64,000 bases of DNA from Vagococcus vulneris. Its GTDB lineage: Bacteria; Bacillota; Bacilli; Lactobacillales; Vagococcaceae. A program made the translations under genes and the position numbers. The stretch covers positions 1-64,000 of the forward strand of contig NZ_NGJS01000010.1 in assembly GCF_003950515.1 (NCBI RefSeq), read 5' to 3'. Below, one piece after another: positions 44,227-55,424 of the stretch. The first letter of the stretch is position 1. Each line of letters begins with the position of its first letter. The notes under the pieces are model-generated. The model ran no database searches, was not told the DNA's origin, and worked only from the letters and a program-made list of their open reading frames with translations.

Positions 44227-45240
44227 GAAAAAAATATAAAATTGAAAACCAAGGTTCTTTAGGATTTTTTTTGATAATGAATGTGGGGTACTTATAGTTC
44301 AAAGGTAAACATTAATTTAAAAGTAATTTTTAAATTAATTAAATTAGTTAAATTTCTCCTGTTGCTAAATAAATAGATACAAAAATTTAATAGTAAACAA
44401 CCTTTTGTTTATAACAGTTATTTCTATTGTAAAATTTAAATGGGGATTATTTATATGAAATGAAAAACACGTTATTTTATTTTTGAAGTAAGCGACTAAA
44501 ACTCATAATTAGAGAATAAAAGAAGACATTATAATTATCATTGAATTAGTTAATTTATAAAAATTATTTAGGTTTAATTTTATTTTAACTAAAAGATAAG
44601 AATCTTAATTTTTCTGATATATCTAAAATTTAAAATAATTATAATAAGAAAAATCATCTGAAAGAATCAACTTTCTTAATTCATAATAGAAATTTTAGTG
44701 TTAAAAAATGACTAAATTTTTTATTAAAAATTACAAAATAAAATAGTTAGTTTTTAATTTTTTTATCTGATAAAAAATAATAAAAGTACGTCCAAAGGTG
44801 GTGATTTACGCTGCTTCAATAGTTGGAGGTCTAATAATATAGTGTTATTTTTTAGTGCTAATAAAAAAGTTATGTTTTTTAATAGAATGAATAATATAGA
44901 TCTAAGAAATTTTATCTTGAAATAATTTTATTTATTTTATCTGAGTATAATGTATAGTTAATTTAATAAATAAAATCATTGCTTATTAATATGCATAAGA
45001 TAGAGAAGGAGCTGTCGCATATGAATTAAATATACTAATCTCTTTATAAGACACTTTGTTAAATGTATTAATTAATTTATTAAATTGCAAAGATACAAAC
45101 TTTATTTTATAACATTATTAAGAAGATGAAAAATTACTGGTTTAGGTTAGCAATCGTTTAACAGATGAAATTTATGCAGGGCTTTTGAAAGTAGATTAAT
45201 AAAAAAATTTGTTAAAAACAGAAAGGATGAACATTTACAA
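44227..45240. other. 1-kb AT-rich spacer upstream of fhs, no intact gene
   Basis: All frames are closed by frequent stops. No purine or THF riboswitch core was recognised. A ribosome-binding-like AAGGAGCTGTCGCATATG at 45005-45022 leads to ATG AAT TAA, only two codons. The promoter of fhs must lie in the last part. The stretch may be a decayed gene or an untranslated leader. Confidence 0.5.
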
Positions 45241-46917
45241 ATGTCATATTTATCAGATATCGAAATTGCAAAACAAGCAAAAATGAAACCTATTAAAGAA
45301 GTGGCTAAGCCTTTAGGTATTGAGGAAGATAGGCTCACTTTGTATGGTAACTATAAAGCAAAAATAGATGCTCATGAGTTAGAGCCTTTAAAAGGAAAAG
45401 AAGACGGTAAACTGATTTTAGTAACGGCTATTACACCAACGCCTGCTGGAGAAGGTAAAACAACAACTTCTGTTGGTTTAGCAGATGGTCTTACTAAATT
45501 AGGTGAAAAAGCAATAATTGCTTTAAGAGAACCTTCTTTGGGGCCAGTTTTTGGTGTTAAAGGTGGAGCTGCTGGTGGAGGATATGCTCAAGTCGTTCCA
45601 ATGGAAGATATTAACTTACACTTTACAGGTGACTTCCATGCCATTGGTGCAGCTAATAACTTACTAGCAGCTTTAATTGATAATCATATCCATCATGGCA
45701 ATGCTTTAGGCATTGATAGTCGAAATATCACTTGGAAACGAGTAGTTGATATGAATGACCGTCAATTACGTCATGTTGTTAACGGACTTCAAGGCTGTGC
45801 AAATGGAGTACCACGTGAAGATGGTTATGATATTACCGTAGCATCAGAAATTATGGCTGTTTTATGTTTAGCCAATGATCTAGAAGATTTAAAAATTAAA
45901 TTAAAACGAATGATTATTGGTTATAACTTTGATGGTCAACCTATTACTGCAGGGGATTTAAAAGCTGAAGGCGCTATGGCTACTTTACTAAAAGATGCGA
46001 TTCACCCTAACTTGGTGCAAACACTAGAACATACACCAGTAATTATTCACGGTGGACCATTTGCAAATATCGCTCACGGCTGCAATAGTGTTATTGCAAC
46101 AAAATTAGCTTTAAAGTATGCAGATTATGCTATTACTGAAGCAGGGTTTGGTGCAGATTTAGGTGCTGAAAAATTTATTGATATTAAATGCCGCTTAGGT
46201 AACTTAAAACCAGATGCGGTTGTTTTAGTAGCAACAATTCGAGCACTTAAAATGCATGGTGGTGTACCTAAGAAAGAATTAGAATCGGAAAATGTTGAAG
46301 CAGTTATGATTGGTCTAACTAACCTAGATAAACATATCCAAAATATTCAAGATGTATATGGAATGCCATTAGTAGTCGCTATTAATAAATTTCCACTCGA
46401 TACAGATGCCGAATTAGCAGCCGTTGAAGAAGCTTGTAAAGAGCGTGGTGTAGATGTTGTTCTTTCAGATGTCTGGGCAAATGGTGGTGAGGGAGGAAAA
46501 GACTTAGCAGAAAAAGTTATAGAACTAACAAAACGTCCTAATAACTTCCAATTTGTTTATGATTTAGAAGACAGTATTGAAGAAAAATTAAATAAAATCG
46601 TCCAAAAAGTTTATGGTGGTATAGGTGTAGAAATCGTACCTACTGCTCGTAAACAGTTACAAAAATTAGAAGAGTTTGGATTTGGTAATATGCCAATTTG
46701 TATGGCTAAGACACAATATTCCTTATCGGATGATCAAGCATTAATTGGTGCACCAAAAGATTTTAGTGTTACAATTCGAAACTTGAAAGTATCAGCAGGT
46801 GCTGGATTTATCGTTGCATTAACTGGTGCAGTTATGACAATGCCAGGTTTGCCGAAATCTCCGGCTTCAGAAAGAATTGATATTGATGCTAAAGGTAATA
46901 TTACAGGCCTATTTTAA
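45241..46917 (+). CDS. fhs: Formate-tetrahydrofolate ligase
   Basis: A 558-residue enzyme making 10-formyl-THF from formate, THF and ATP, which supplies the one-carbon units for PurN and PurH encoded downstream. The P-loop [20 protein letters not shown] lies near residues 66-85. [20 protein letters not shown] and [14 protein letters not shown] are family signatures. Length is typical (about 556). AGAAAGGATG precedes the ATG. No clear terminator follows. Confidence 0.97.
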   Translation: MSYLSDIEIAKQAKMKPIKEVAKPLGIEEDRLTLYGNYKAKIDAHELEPLKGKEDGKLILVTAITPTPAGEGKTTTSVGLADGLTKLGEKAIIALREPSLGPVFGVKGGAAGGGYAQVVPMEDINLHFTGDFHAIGAANNLLAALIDNHIHHGNALGIDSRNITWKRVVDMNDRQLRHVVNGLQGCANGVPREDGYDITVASEIMAVLCLANDLEDLKIKLKRMIIGYNFDGQPITAGDLKAEGAMATLLKDAIHPNLVQTLEHTPVIIHGGPFANIAHGCNSVIATKLALKYADYAITEAGFGADLGAEKFIDIKCRLGNLKPDAVVLVATIRALKMHGGVPKKELESENVEAVMIGLTNLDKHIQNIQDVYGMPLVVAINKFPLDTDAELAAVEEACKERGVDVVLSDVWANGGEGGKDLAEKVIELTKRPNNFQFVYDLEDSIEEKLNKIVQKVYGGIGVEIVPTARKQLQKLEEFGFGNMPICMAKTQYSLSDDQALIGAPKDFSVTIRNLKVSAGAGFIVALTGAVMTMPGLPKSPASERIDIDAKGNITGLF

Positions 46918-47750
46918 GATTAGGTAGTAATATAAAAATCACTGTAATCTCTAGGATAGATGATAATTTTTCAACTTGGAGTGGAAAATAATTTACTGAA
47001 TTCTTTCTTTTTTATCTAGTGGAGATTATGAAAAAAATTTAATTTCCTTTTACTCAGCCGTGATTAAAATGAGTAGCTTAGCTTAAAAGAATGATTACTC
47101 AGTTGTATCTACTACAGTTTTTGTAATTGTTTAACAAAAAAAGGGATAGGAAAATTGAAGCTTCCATAGCTGATAGCAAAGAATCGATCGTTATTTTAGG
47201 TAATACTGTAAAAGATGGCAATTATCTTATACTACTAAAATTTTTGTTAATCTATTCCTGATGAGCACCGGAAATGCATTGTATGCATAATGATGGAAGA
47301 AATATTTGTGAATAGATTAATAATTTGTTTGATAGTTCGTATTTTTATCAAGTGATTTAGATGGATGTTAAAGTTTTTTCTATTGAAATCTGTGATATTT
47401 AGTTTTTATCTGATATCTTATATGAGTGGGTTTCCGTGCGAATAAAATAACGTATCAGGTTAAGTTGCTTATGAGAAGGGAAACCTTATTAGAAGTGTAC
47501 TTGATTTATATATTAAGCTAAATCAATAACAGAATTATAAACATAAGTAGGTAAAAACTTTATTTATAAGTAGATGTTTTATTAAAAATAATTTATTAAG
47601 CATATATTTTAGGAAGAGAATGTTAACATTTTCTTACACATAAATATTTTAAGAATAACAATTTTTTTAGAGTGTTAATCTCAGAAAGGATCTTTTGAAA
47701 TGAAAAGAATAACCAGTTATATAATGTTTTAAGTAAAAAATATAAAAAAT
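46918..47750. other. AT-rich spacer between fhs and purE with possible relic
   Basis: About 830 bases with no intact gene. Around 47155-47260 one frame reads EASIADSKESIVILGNTV, which is protein-like, but it has no start and is soon closed, with plausible continuation in other frames. GGTTTCC near 47430 and GGAAACC near 47478 can pair. It may hold a frameshifted gene remnant. Confidence 0.4.
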
Positions 47751-47757
47751 TTAAAAG

Positions 47758-47791
47758 CGAACGATTAACATTTGTTTTTAAATAAAATTCG
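47758..47791. promoter_or_regulatory. Candidate PurR half-sites upstream of purE
   Basis: AAAAGCGAACGATTAA (CGAAC at 47758-47762) and an inverted ATTCG at 47787-47791 resemble the two arms of a PurBox, just upstream of the purE promoter. Spacing is looser than the Bacillus consensus, so this is tentative. Confidence 0.45.
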
Positions 47792-47799
47792 TTAAAAAG

Positions 47800-47828
47800 T
47801 TGACCTCTTTTTTTTTACTTGATAGAAT
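47800..47828 (+). promoter_or_regulatory. purEKB promoter
   Basis: TTGACC (47800-47805) and TAGAAT (47823-47828) with exactly 17 bases between them, about 23 bases before the purE start. Confidence 0.8.
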
Positions 47829-47850
47829 GAGTAAAACGAGAGGAGTTCTG

Positions 47851-48339
47851 ATGATGAATGATATTTATGTTGTATTGGGAAGTATCTCTGATTGGCCAAC
47901 GATGAAAGAGGCCTGCTTGATTCTTGATGAATTTGATGTTTCTTATGAAAAAAAAATAATTTCTGCCCATAGAACACCAGATTTAATGTTAGATTTTGCT
48001 GAGAAAGCAAAAGAAAATGGCGGTAAAATTATTATTGCGGGAGCTGGTGGGGCAGCTCATTTACCAGGAATGATAGCTTCAAAAACAACATTACCTGTTA
48101 TTGGGGTTCCTGTAGAATCAAAAAATTTAAAAGGCTTTGATTCACTACTTTCGATTGTTCAAATGCCTGGGGGAATACCAGTTGCAACAACTGCCATTGG
48201 GAGTGCTGGTGCTAAAAATGCCGGCTTATTAGCAGTTGAAATGCTAGCCATTACTGATGATAAGTTAACAAGAAAATTAACAACTTATCGAGATGACATG
48301 AAAGAGGCTGTGTTAGAGAGTGAGGTTCATCTTGACTAA
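47851..48339 (+). CDS. purE: N5-CAIR mutase
   Basis: A 162-residue enzyme that converts N5-carboxyaminoimidazole ribonucleotide to [25 protein letters not shown] and [16 protein letters not shown] (active-site loops) are intact. GAGAGGAG precedes ATG-ATG at 47851. An upstream in-frame extension lacks a ribosome binding site. First gene of purEKB; overlaps purK. Confidence 0.96.
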   Translation: MMNDIYVVLGSISDWPTMKEACLILDEFDVSYEKKIISAHRTPDLMLDFAEKAKENGGKIIIAGAGGAAHLPGMIASKTTLPVIGVPVESKNLKGFDSLLSIVQMPGGIPVATTAIGSAGAKNAGLLAVEMLAITDDKLTRKLTTYRDDMKEAVLESEVHLD

Positions 48340-49456
48340 TATAATAAAACCAGGGGAAGAAACAATTGGTATTATAGGTGGAGGCCAATTAGGCCAAATG
48401 ATGGCGCTTAGCGCTAAGGAAATGGGATTTTGTGTAGGTATATTAGATCCTGTTTCAAACGCACCAGCAGCTCAAGTTGCTGATTGGTCAATAACAGCTG
48501 ATTATGATGATGAAAAAGCTATAAAAGAATTAGTTGAAAAATCCTCGGTTGTGACTTATGAGTTTGAGAATGTGAATGCCAATGTATTAAAAAAATATGT
48601 CTCAGAAGAAAAACTCCCTCAAGGAATTCAGATGTTAATTATTAGTAAAAACAGGGAATATGAGAAAGCTTTTTTAAATAAGTTGAACTTACCAATTGCG
48701 TCTTATGAGATTATACAAACAGTAGAAGAGTTAAAAAAAGCTGTTCAAAAAATAGGTTACCCCTCAGTATTAAAAACCTGCTTAGGTGGTTATGATGGTA
48801 AAGGGCAAATTGTTATTCATGACGAATCAGATATAAATGAAGCTGAAAGATTATTAGAAAAATCTACTTGTGTTTTAGAATCTTGGATTGAATTTGAAAA
48901 AGAAATTTCTGTGATTGTTGCAGGAGATAGGAATCATACTTATGAAGTTTTTCCAGTAGCTGAAAATCATCATAAAAATAATGTTTTATTTAAATCGATT
49001 GTGCCAGCAGAAGTTTCTTCATCGACTCTTGAGAATGCGCGCCAAATTGCGTTAAAGGTAGCAGAAACCTTAAAAACGCAAGGAGTAATGACCATTGAAA
49101 TGTTTGTGACAAGGGAGAAAGAGGTAATTGTGAATGAAATTGCACCTAGGCCTCATAATTCAGGTCACTATTCGATTGAAGGATGTAATGTCAGTCAATT
49201 TGATTTGCATATTAGAGGAATCTGTGGTTGGCCGTTGCCCAAAATATCTCTATATCAACCAACGATAATGTTAAATTTATTAGGAGAAGAAGTTACTCGT
49301 TCTCAAGCTTATATTTCTGAAAAGCCTGACTGGTACTTTCATTATTATGGAAAAGAAGAAATTAAAGCTGGTAGAAAGATGGGACATATCACTATTATGA
49401 CTGATAACATTAATAAAAGCTTGGAAGAAATTAAAAAAACAAAAATTTGGAAATAG
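48332..49456 (+). CDS. purK: N5-CAIR synthetase (ATP-grasp)
   Basis: A 374-residue ATP-grasp enzyme that carboxylates AIR with bicarbonate and [23 protein letters not shown] is the N-terminal nucleotide-binding segment; [18 protein letters not shown] and [17 protein letters not shown] are ATP-grasp signatures. The start is probably TTG 48332, six bases after GTGAGG; GTG 48320 is an alternative. It overlaps the end of purE, so translation is likely coupled. Confidence 0.94.
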   Translation: MTNIIKPGEETIGIIGGGQLGQMMALSAKEMGFCVGILDPVSNAPAAQVADWSITADYDDEKAIKELVEKSSVVTYEFENVNANVLKKYVSEEKLPQGIQMLIISKNREYEKAFLNKLNLPIASYEIIQTVEELKKAVQKIGYPSVLKTCLGGYDGKGQIVIHDESDINEAERLLEKSTCVLESWIEFEKEISVIVAGDRNHTYEVFPVAENHHKNNVLFKSIVPAEVSSSTLENARQIALKVAETLKTQGVMTIEMFVTREKEVIVNEIAPRPHNSGHYSIEGCNVSQFDLHIRGICGWPLPKISLYQPTIMLNLLGEEVTRSQAYISEKPDWYFHYYGKEEIKAGRKMGHITIMTDNINKSLEEIKKTKIWK

Positions 49457-49469
49457 AGTGGGGAGCACA

Positions 49470-50762
49470 ATGTTAGAACGTTATACAAGAAAAGAAATGG
49501 GAAATATTTGGACAGATAAAAATCGTTATCAAGCTTGGTTAGAGGTTGAGATTTTAGCCGCTGAAGCTTGGGCTGAACTTGGTGTAGTACCCAAAGAAGA
49601 TGCAAAAAAAATTCGTGAAAATGCTAGCTTCGATATTCATCGAATTATAGAACTTGAAGTAGAAACTAGACATGATGTAGTGGCTTTTACAAGGACGGTC
49701 TCAGAAAGTCTAGGAGAAGAAAGAAAGTGGGTTCATTACGGATTAACTAGTACTGATGTGGTAGATACTGCTTATGGTTATTTATTAAAACAAGCAAATG
49801 AAATTTTACGTAGGGACTTAAATAACTTTAAAGATATCTTAGCTGAAAAAGCAAAAGAACATAAACACACTGTTATGATGGGGAGAACTCACGGAGTTCA
49901 TGCGGAACCAACAACATTTGGTCTAAAACTAGCTTTATGGTATTCGGAAATGGAAAGAAATATTAAGCGTTTTGAACACGCAGCACGTGGTGTTGAAGCT
50001 GGCAAAGTAAGTGGAGCAGTTGGAACATTTGCCAATACACCTCCATATGTAGAAAAATATATTTGTCATCAGTTAGGTATTCGTGCTCAAGCTATTTCAA
50101 CTCAAGTGTTACCTCGTGATTTGCATGCGGAATACTTGGCTTCAATAGCTTTAATTGCAACTAGTATTGAAAAATTCGCCACAGAAATAAGAGGACTTCA
50201 AAAATCAGAAATTCGTGAAGTAGAAGAATTTTTTGCAAAAGGTCAGAAAGGATCTTCTGCAATGCCTCATAAAAGAAATCCAATTGGCTCAGAGAATATG
50301 TCTGGTTTAGCACGTGTGATTCGAGGGCATATGGTTACAGCTTACGAAAATGTTTCTTTATGGCATGAAAGGGATATCTCGCACTCATCATCCGAGCGAA
50401 TTATCATCCCTGACTCAACGATTCTTTTAAATTACATGCTAAATCGTTTTGGTGACATTATCAAAAATCTAACTGTTTTCTCAAAAAATATGAAACGTAA
50501 TATGGATGCAACTTTTGGATTAATCTACAGTCAACGAGTTTTATTAAAACTAATAGATAAAGGCATGTCTCGTGAAGAAGCTTATGATTTAATTCAACCA
50601 AAAACAGCTATCTCTTGGAATCGACAAGTCCAATTTAGACCGCTATTAGAAGAAGATAAAAGAATCACATCTATTTTATCTAATGAAGAGATTGATGATG
50701 CTTTTGATTATAATTATCACATTAAGCAAGTTAACACAATTTTTGAGCGAGTAAAAATATAG
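49470..50762 (+). CDS. purB: Adenylosuccinate lyase
   Basis: A 430-residue enzyme that acts twice, on SAICAR and on adenylosuccinate. The fumarase-superfamily signature [19 protein letters not shown] is intact, with the catalytic Ser in its loop. [13 protein letters not shown] and [14 protein letters not shown] are present. GGGGAG precedes ATG 49470. Last gene of the purEKB group. Confidence 0.96.
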   Translation: MLERYTRKEMGNIWTDKNRYQAWLEVEILAAEAWAELGVVPKEDAKKIRENASFDIHRIIELEVETRHDVVAFTRTVSESLGEERKWVHYGLTSTDVVDTAYGYLLKQANEILRRDLNNFKDILAEKAKEHKHTVMMGRTHGVHAEPTTFGLKLALWYSEMERNIKRFEHAARGVEAGKVSGAVGTFANTPPYVEKYICHQLGIRAQAISTQVLPRDLHAEYLASIALIATSIEKFATEIRGLQKSEIREVEEFFAKGQKGSSAMPHKRNPIGSENMSGLARVIRGHMVTAYENVSLWHERDISHSSSERIIIPDSTILLNYMLNRFGDIIKNLTVFSKNMKRNMDATFGLIYSQRVLLKLIDKGMSREEAYDLIQPKTAISWNRQVQFRPLLEEDKRITSILSNEEIDDAFDYNYHIKQVNTIFERVKI

Positions 50763-51324
50763 CTCAATCGGTCACGCAAATTCTTCATCAAAGGTCTCTA
50801 GTGTGTTTAATTATATCAGAAAATAAAAAATGAATGAAATAGATTAGATGGAAGATTAGATAATAAGAAATTATTGCTGGTTAATGTTTAGTAGGCTAAT
50901 TTATATGATTTATATCTAATTAGTTTCTTTAATGAGAGAGAGAGCAACTTTAAAATTATCAGATTTTATTTTTAATAACAGAATTTTTCTAGGTGTCAAT
51001 TAAATATGATAATTGGTGAAAATCGTTTTATTCTTGAGTTTGGTTAATTTTTTGTGATTATTAGGTAAGTTAAATTGCTTAAATAAGAAGAACAATTTCA
51101 CAAAAAATAGTGAACATCCATCAAGCAAGAGTGAAAGCTCAGAAGAAAGTGGTAAAAATTATTAAAAAGACAGACTTCAATTATAATAATCAAAGCTAAT
51201 AAAAGAATAAGTTGGAATTGTCAAATACAAGTTCGTCTTTAATTCGAGATTTACTTTAAATTATTGAAGTTATTGTACTATTTTTATTGATGTATTATTG
51301 TATTATTTAAGAATAAAAACAAGT

Positions 51325-51353
51325 AAGAGCCTTTTTGTAGGCTCTTTTTTTGT
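51325..51353 (+). terminator. Terminator with no gene directly upstream
   Basis: Arms AAGAGCC (51325-51331) and GGCTCTT (51340-51346), 8-base loop, long T-run. It lies 560 bases after purB and 200 before purC, so it may end an untranslated RNA or a lost gene, or act as an attenuator. Confidence 0.85.
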
Positions 51354-51502
51354 TCGCTTTTAAGGTATGAAAATAATCTTTTTTCCAAAAATATAAATAA
51401 ACACGAATAAAAACGAACTATTATAAAAAATAAACGCTATAATGTTAACTAAAAGTTGACTATCAGATTTTGACTTGGTACACTTTGGATGAAAAGTCGA
51501 AC
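51351..51502. promoter_or_regulatory. purC operon control region with PurR-like half-sites
   Basis: CGAA-type half-sites are seen at 51351-51356 (inverted TGTTCG), 51404 (CGAAT), 51414 (CGAAC) and 51498 (CGAAC). Those at 51404 and 51414 are 10 bases apart in tandem. TATAAT at 51438-51443 is a possible -10. This fits PurR control, but activation or repression cannot be told apart. Confidence 0.5.
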
Positions 51503-51552
51503 AAAATTAATATTTTTTTTAAAAACGATCTTAAATAGGAGGTGAATACAAA

Positions 51553-52266
51553 GTGGTTTCAACTATTTTATATGAAGGTAAAGCTAAAAACGTACATTCA
51601 ACAAAAAAAGGAAATGAACTTAGGCTGGAATATTTAGACCAAGCAACTGCTTTGAACGGTAAGAGGAAAGATAAAGTTGTCGGAAAAGGTTCTTTGAATA
51701 ATAAAATTACATCTAATATTTTTTCTTTTTTATCTAAAAACAATATAAATCATCATTGGATAGAGCAACTATCAGAAAACGAACAACTGGTAAAAAAGGT
51801 AGAAATTATTCCTTTAGAAGTTGTTCTTAGAAACATTGCGACAGGAAGTTTTGTGAAGCGGTTGGGTGTTGAAGAAGGCTTAGAACTTACTACGCCAATT
51901 ATTGAGTTTTATTACAAAAATGATGACTTAGATGATCCTTTTGTGAATAGTGATCATATCGAATTTTTAAAAATTGCTACAAACGAAGAGATTCTATTTT
52001 TAAGAGAGGAAACACTAAAAATAAATAAGTTGTTACAAGAGTTATTTTTATCAATCAATATTACTTTGGTAGATTTTAAATTAGAATTTGGAAAAGATTG
52101 TGATGGAACCATTATTTTGTCAGATGAAATAACACCAGATACTTGTAGACTGTGGGACAAGGAAACAAGGGAATCGTTAGATAAGGACATTTATCGTAAA
52201 GACTTAGGAGAAATTGTTCCAATTTATACAGAAATTTTAAAACGATTAAAAAAACGAGGAGAATAA
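51553..52266 (+). CDS. purC: SAICAR synthetase
   Basis: A 237-residue enzyme joining CAIR and aspartate. LYEGKAKNVHST, VEIIPLEVVLRNIATGSFVK (20-residue block) and DEITPDTCRLWD are family signatures. It starts at GTG 51553, with AGGAGGTG upstream. First gene of the long purCSQLFMNHD operon. Confidence 0.96.
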   Translation: MVSTILYEGKAKNVHSTKKGNELRLEYLDQATALNGKRKDKVVGKGSLNNKITSNIFSFLSKNNINHHWIEQLSENEQLVKKVEIIPLEVVLRNIATGSFVKRLGVEEGLELTTPIIEFYYKNDDLDDPFVNSDHIEFLKIATNEEILFLREETLKINKLLQELFLSINITLVDFKLEFGKDCDGTIILSDEITPDTCRLWDKETRESLDKDIYRKDLGEIVPIYTEILKRLKKRGE

Positions 52267-52268
52267 AG

Positions 52269-52520
52269 ATGTTTAATATAAGGGTATATGTAAGTTACAA
52301 AGAATCTGTTTTAGATCCACAGGCAGAAGTTATTGAAAAAGCTATGAATCGCTTAAACCAGGGTGAAATTTCTCAAGTAAAAATTGGGAAGTTTTTTGAT
52401 TTTTATGTAAAAGCAGAGACAAAAGAAGAAGCAATTAAAGCTGCCAAAGCTATTAGTGACCAATTATTGGCTAATGTTAATATGGAAAGTTATTATGTTG
52501 AATTATTGGAGGACAACTAA
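52269..52520 (+). CDS. purS: FGAM synthase subunit PurS
   Basis: An 83-residue small subunit of the three-part FGAM synthase (PurS, PurQ, PurL). [18 protein letters not shown] and IGKFFDFYV fit the family. It bridges PurL and PurQ for ammonia channelling. Starts two bases after purC. Confidence 0.95.
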   Translation: MFNIRVYVSYKESVLDPQAEVIEKAMNRLNQGEISQVKIGKFFDFYVKAETKEEAIKAAKAISDQLLANVNMESYYVELLEDN

Positions 52521-52521
52521 G

Positions 52522-53202
52522 ATGAAATTTGGTGTAATTGTTTTTCCAGGTTCTAACTGTGATATTGATTTGTTTTTAGCAATCAAAGAAGTGGTTAAAG
52601 AAGAAGTCGCTTATATTCCTCATACAGCTGATGATTTATCTGAGTTTGATGTAATTCTTATTCCTGGTGGCTTTTCTTATGGCGATTATCTAAGATGTGG
52701 GGCTATTGCCCGTTTTTCAAAAGTCATGAGAGCAGTCATGAAATTCGCAAATGAAGGCAAACCAATTTTTGGTACTTGTAATGGTTTTCAAATTTTAACT
52801 GAAGCAGGACTTTTACCAGGAGCCCTCTTAAAAAATGATTCGTTGAAATTTGTGTGTAAAACTCAAGAAGTTAAAATAGCAAATAATCAAAGTTTATTTA
52901 CATCATGCTATAAGAAAGGTGATGTATTAGAATTACCTATTGCTCATGGCGAAGGAAATTATTACTGTGATGAAGAAACTCTAGAAGAACTAAAAAGAAA
53001 CAACCAAATTATTTTTACTTATGAAACAGAAAACCCAAATGGTAGTTTAGAAAATATTGCTGGAATTACAAATAAAAAAGGTAATGTATTAGGTATGATG
53101 CCCCATCCTGAACGTGCTTTAGAAGACTTATTAGGTAGTGATTCGGGTAAAAAAATGTTTGAATCAGTTGTTGATTACGTAAGAAAGGTAAGGAACTCAT
53201 AA
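52522..53202 (+). CDS. purQ: FGAM synthase glutaminase subunit
   Basis: A 226-residue class I glutaminase. [10 protein letters not shown] begins the protein, the nucleophile Cys is in [10 protein letters not shown], and the catalytic His/Glu pair is in MMPHPERAL. It supplies ammonia to PurL. GGAGGAC precedes ATG 52522; the in-frame ATG at 52456 lies inside purS and is ignored. Confidence 0.96.
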   Translation: MKFGVIVFPGSNCDIDLFLAIKEVVKEEVAYIPHTADDLSEFDVILIPGGFSYGDYLRCGAIARFSKVMRAVMKFANEGKPIFGTCNGFQILTEAGLLPGALLKNDSLKFVCKTQEVKIANNQSLFTSCYKKGDVLELPIAHGEGNYYCDEETLEELKRNNQIIFTYETENPNGSLENIAGITNKKGNVLGMMPHPERALEDLLGSDSGKKMFESVVDYVRKVRNS

Positions 53203-55424
53203 TGGTATTTTTACATGAACCAACACCACAAGATATTAAAGAAAAAAAAATTTATGCTGAGTGGGGGTTAACAGATGAAGAGTATCGTTTGATTAGTGTA
53301 GATATCTTAGATCGTTTACCTAACTATACAGAAACTGGACTTTTTTCAGTGATGTGGAGTGAACATTGTTCTTATAAAAATAGTAAGCCTATTCTTAGAA
53401 AGTTTCCAACTACCGGGCTTCAAGTTCTTCAAGGACCTGGTGAGGGTGCAGGGATTGTTGATATTGGAGATAATTTAGCTGTTGTTTTTAAAGCTGAAAG
53501 TCATAATCACCCTTCAGCAGTTGAACCTTATGAAGGTGCAGCAACTGGTGTTGGAGGAATCATTCGTGATATTTTTAGCATGGGTGCTAGACCTATTGCT
53601 ATATTAAATTCACTTCGTTTTGGGGAATTAATAACAGATAGAACTAAATTTTTATTAGAGCAAGTAGTGTCAGGAATTGGAGGTTATGGTAACTGTATTG
53701 GTATTCCTACAGTTGGTGGTGAAATTGGATTTGATCCCTGCTATGAAGGGAATCCGTTAGTAAATGCAATGTGTGTTGGTTTGATTGAACATAAAAATAT
53801 TCAGAAAGGTCAAGCTAGGGGGGTCGATAATACAATTATGTATGTTGGCGCTAAAACAGGGCGTGATGGAATTCATGGGGCAACTTTTGCTTCAGAAGAA
53901 TTTACTGCAGGTGAAGAACAACAGCGTTCAGCTGTTCAAGTAGGTGACCCTTTCATGGAGAAATTATTAATGGAAGCATGTCTTGATTTAATCCTAAATC
54001 ATTCTGATATTTTAGTAGGGATTCAAGATATGGGGGCAGCTGGTCTTGTATCATCAAGTAGTGAGATGGCCTCCAAAGCAGATTCTGGTTTGGAACTTTA
54101 TTTAGATGATGTACCTCAAAGAGAAACGAATATGACACCTTATGAAATGATGTTATCTGAGTCACAAGAAAGAATGTTGTTATGCATTAAAAAGGGCTCT
54201 GAATCACAAGTTATTGAATTATTTAAAAGATATGGCTTAGAATCCGTTAATATTGGAAAAGTAACAGACGATAAACATTACCGTTTATTCCATAAAGGAA
54301 TTCAAGTAGCAGATTTACCAGTAGATGCTTTAGCAGAAGAAGCACCAGAATATCAAAAAATTATGGCAGAACCAGCTAGAATAAAAGTATTCAGTCAATT
54401 GGAAAATTTTGTTCCTGAAATAAAAGAAGCTTCTGATGTGTTAATAAATCTACTACAACAACCCCAAATTGCCTCAAAAAAATTTATTTTTGAAACTTAT
54501 GACTCTCAGGTAAGAACAAATACAGTTGTAGGACCTGGTAGTGATGCAGCTGTTTTACGTATTCGAGGAACTAATAAAGCTTTAGCTATGACAACAGATT
54601 GTAACAGTCGTTATCTATATCTAAATCCAAAAGTCGGTGGCAAGATGGCTGTTGCTGAAGCTGCGAGAAATATTGTTGCAAGTGGTGGGAAACCTCTAGC
54701 TATTACGGATTGTTTAAACTTTGGATCACCAGATAACCCAGAAAGCTTTTGGGAACTAAGCACATCAGCAGATGGTATTGCAGAGGCGTGTCGTGAGTTA
54801 GAAACACCAGTTATTTCAGGGAATGTCTCTTTATATAATGAAACAAACGGACAATCAATTTATCCAACGCCAGTTATCGGAATGGTTGGGCTAGTTGAAG
54901 ACTTAACTCATATTACTAGGCAAGATTTTAATGAGGTGGGGGATTTGGTTTATATTATAGGTGAAACAAAAGCTGATTTTAATGGAACTGAAATTCAAAA
55001 AATGTTGACTGGAAAGGTTGAAGGTGTGCTAGCTGATTTTGAGTTAGAAGTTGAAAAGAGAAATCAAGATTTGTTATTTGAAAGTATTCAAAAAGGATTA
55101 ATTGAAAGTGCCCATGATTGTTCAGAAGGTGGCTTAGGAGTTGCATTAATAGAATCATGTTTTAAAAATCGACTTGGTTTTAAGGGGACGTTTCAACAGG
55201 AAGCAAATTACTTATTTGCAGAAACTCCTTCTCGTTTTGTTGTATCAATCAAAAGTAAAAATCAAGAAGAGTTTGAATTGTTGATGGGAAGTGTGGCGAC
55301 ATTAATTGGAGAGATAGTTGAAACTCCAAGTTTTAATTTAGTATGTCGTGACCAAAAAATAATCGTTAATATAGATGAGGCCAAAAAATTATGGGAGGAA
55401 GCCATTCCATGTCTTATGAGGTAA
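53202..55424 (+). CDS. purL: FGAM synthase subunit PurL (small type)
   Basis: A 740-residue ATP-dependent synthase of the small type that works with PurS and Pur[21 protein letters not shown] (20-residue block), [20 protein letters not shown] and [12 protein letters not shown] are conserved substrate-binding segments. Its ATG overlaps the purQ stop by one base. Confidence 0.96.
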   Translation: MVFLHEPTPQDIKEKKIYAEWGLTDEEYRLISVDILDRLPNYTETGLFSVMWSEHCSYKNSKPILRKFPTTGLQVLQGPGEGAGIVDIGDNLAVVFKAESHNHPSAVEPYEGAATGVGGIIRDIFSMGARPIAILNSLRFGELITDRTKFLLEQVVSGIGGYGNCIGIPTVGGEIGFDPCYEGNPLVNAMCVGLIEHKNIQKGQARGVDNTIMYVGAKTGRDGIHGATFASEEFTAGEEQQRSAVQVGDPFMEKLLMEACLDLILNHSDILVGIQDMGAAGLVSSSSEMASKADSGLELYLDDVPQRETNMTPYEMMLSESQERMLLCIKKGSESQVIELFKRYGLESVNIGKVTDDKHYRLFHKGIQVADLPVDALAEEAPEYQKIMAEPARIKVFSQLENFVPEIKEASDVLINLLQQPQIASKKFIFETYDSQVRTNTVVGPGSDAAVLRIRGTNKALAMTTDCNSRYLYLNPKVGGKMAVAEAARNIVASGGKPLAITDCLNFGSPDNPESFWELSTSADGIAEACRELETPVISGNVSLYNETNGQSIYPTPVIGMVGLVEDLTHITRQDFNEVGDLVYIIGETKADFNGTEIQKMLTGKVEGVLADFELEVEKRNQDLLFESIQKGLIESAHDCSEGGLGVALIESCFKNRLGFKGTFQQEANYLFAETPSRFVVSIKSKNQEEFELLMGSVATLIGEIVETPSFNLVCRDQKIIVNIDEAKKLWEEAIPCLMR

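Larger units (their letters stand above)
50763..51552. other. Long AT-rich spacer between purB and purC
   Basis: Nearly 800 bases without an intact gene. A 34-codon closed frame at 51058-51165 ends KNSEHPSSKSESSEESGKN-Y-stop, resembling the C-terminal tail of a lost protein. A strong terminator at 51325 and PurR-like sites follow it. The first 300 bases show nothing recognisable. Confidence 0.5.

Noticed and set aside
44798-44842. 14-codon hydrophobic peptide VVIYAASIVGGLII starting at GTG
   Set aside because: No separate ribosome binding site and no promoter seen; too short to separate from chance in this AT-rich spacer.
45005-45030. AAGGAG followed by ATG upstream of fhs
   Set aside because: The frame is ATG AAT TAA, only two codons, so no leader peptide can be claimed.
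44227-47850. Possible purine or THF riboswitch before fhs or purE
   Set aside because: The conserved core sequences of either class were not found by eye; a covariance search would be needed to exclude a diverged form.
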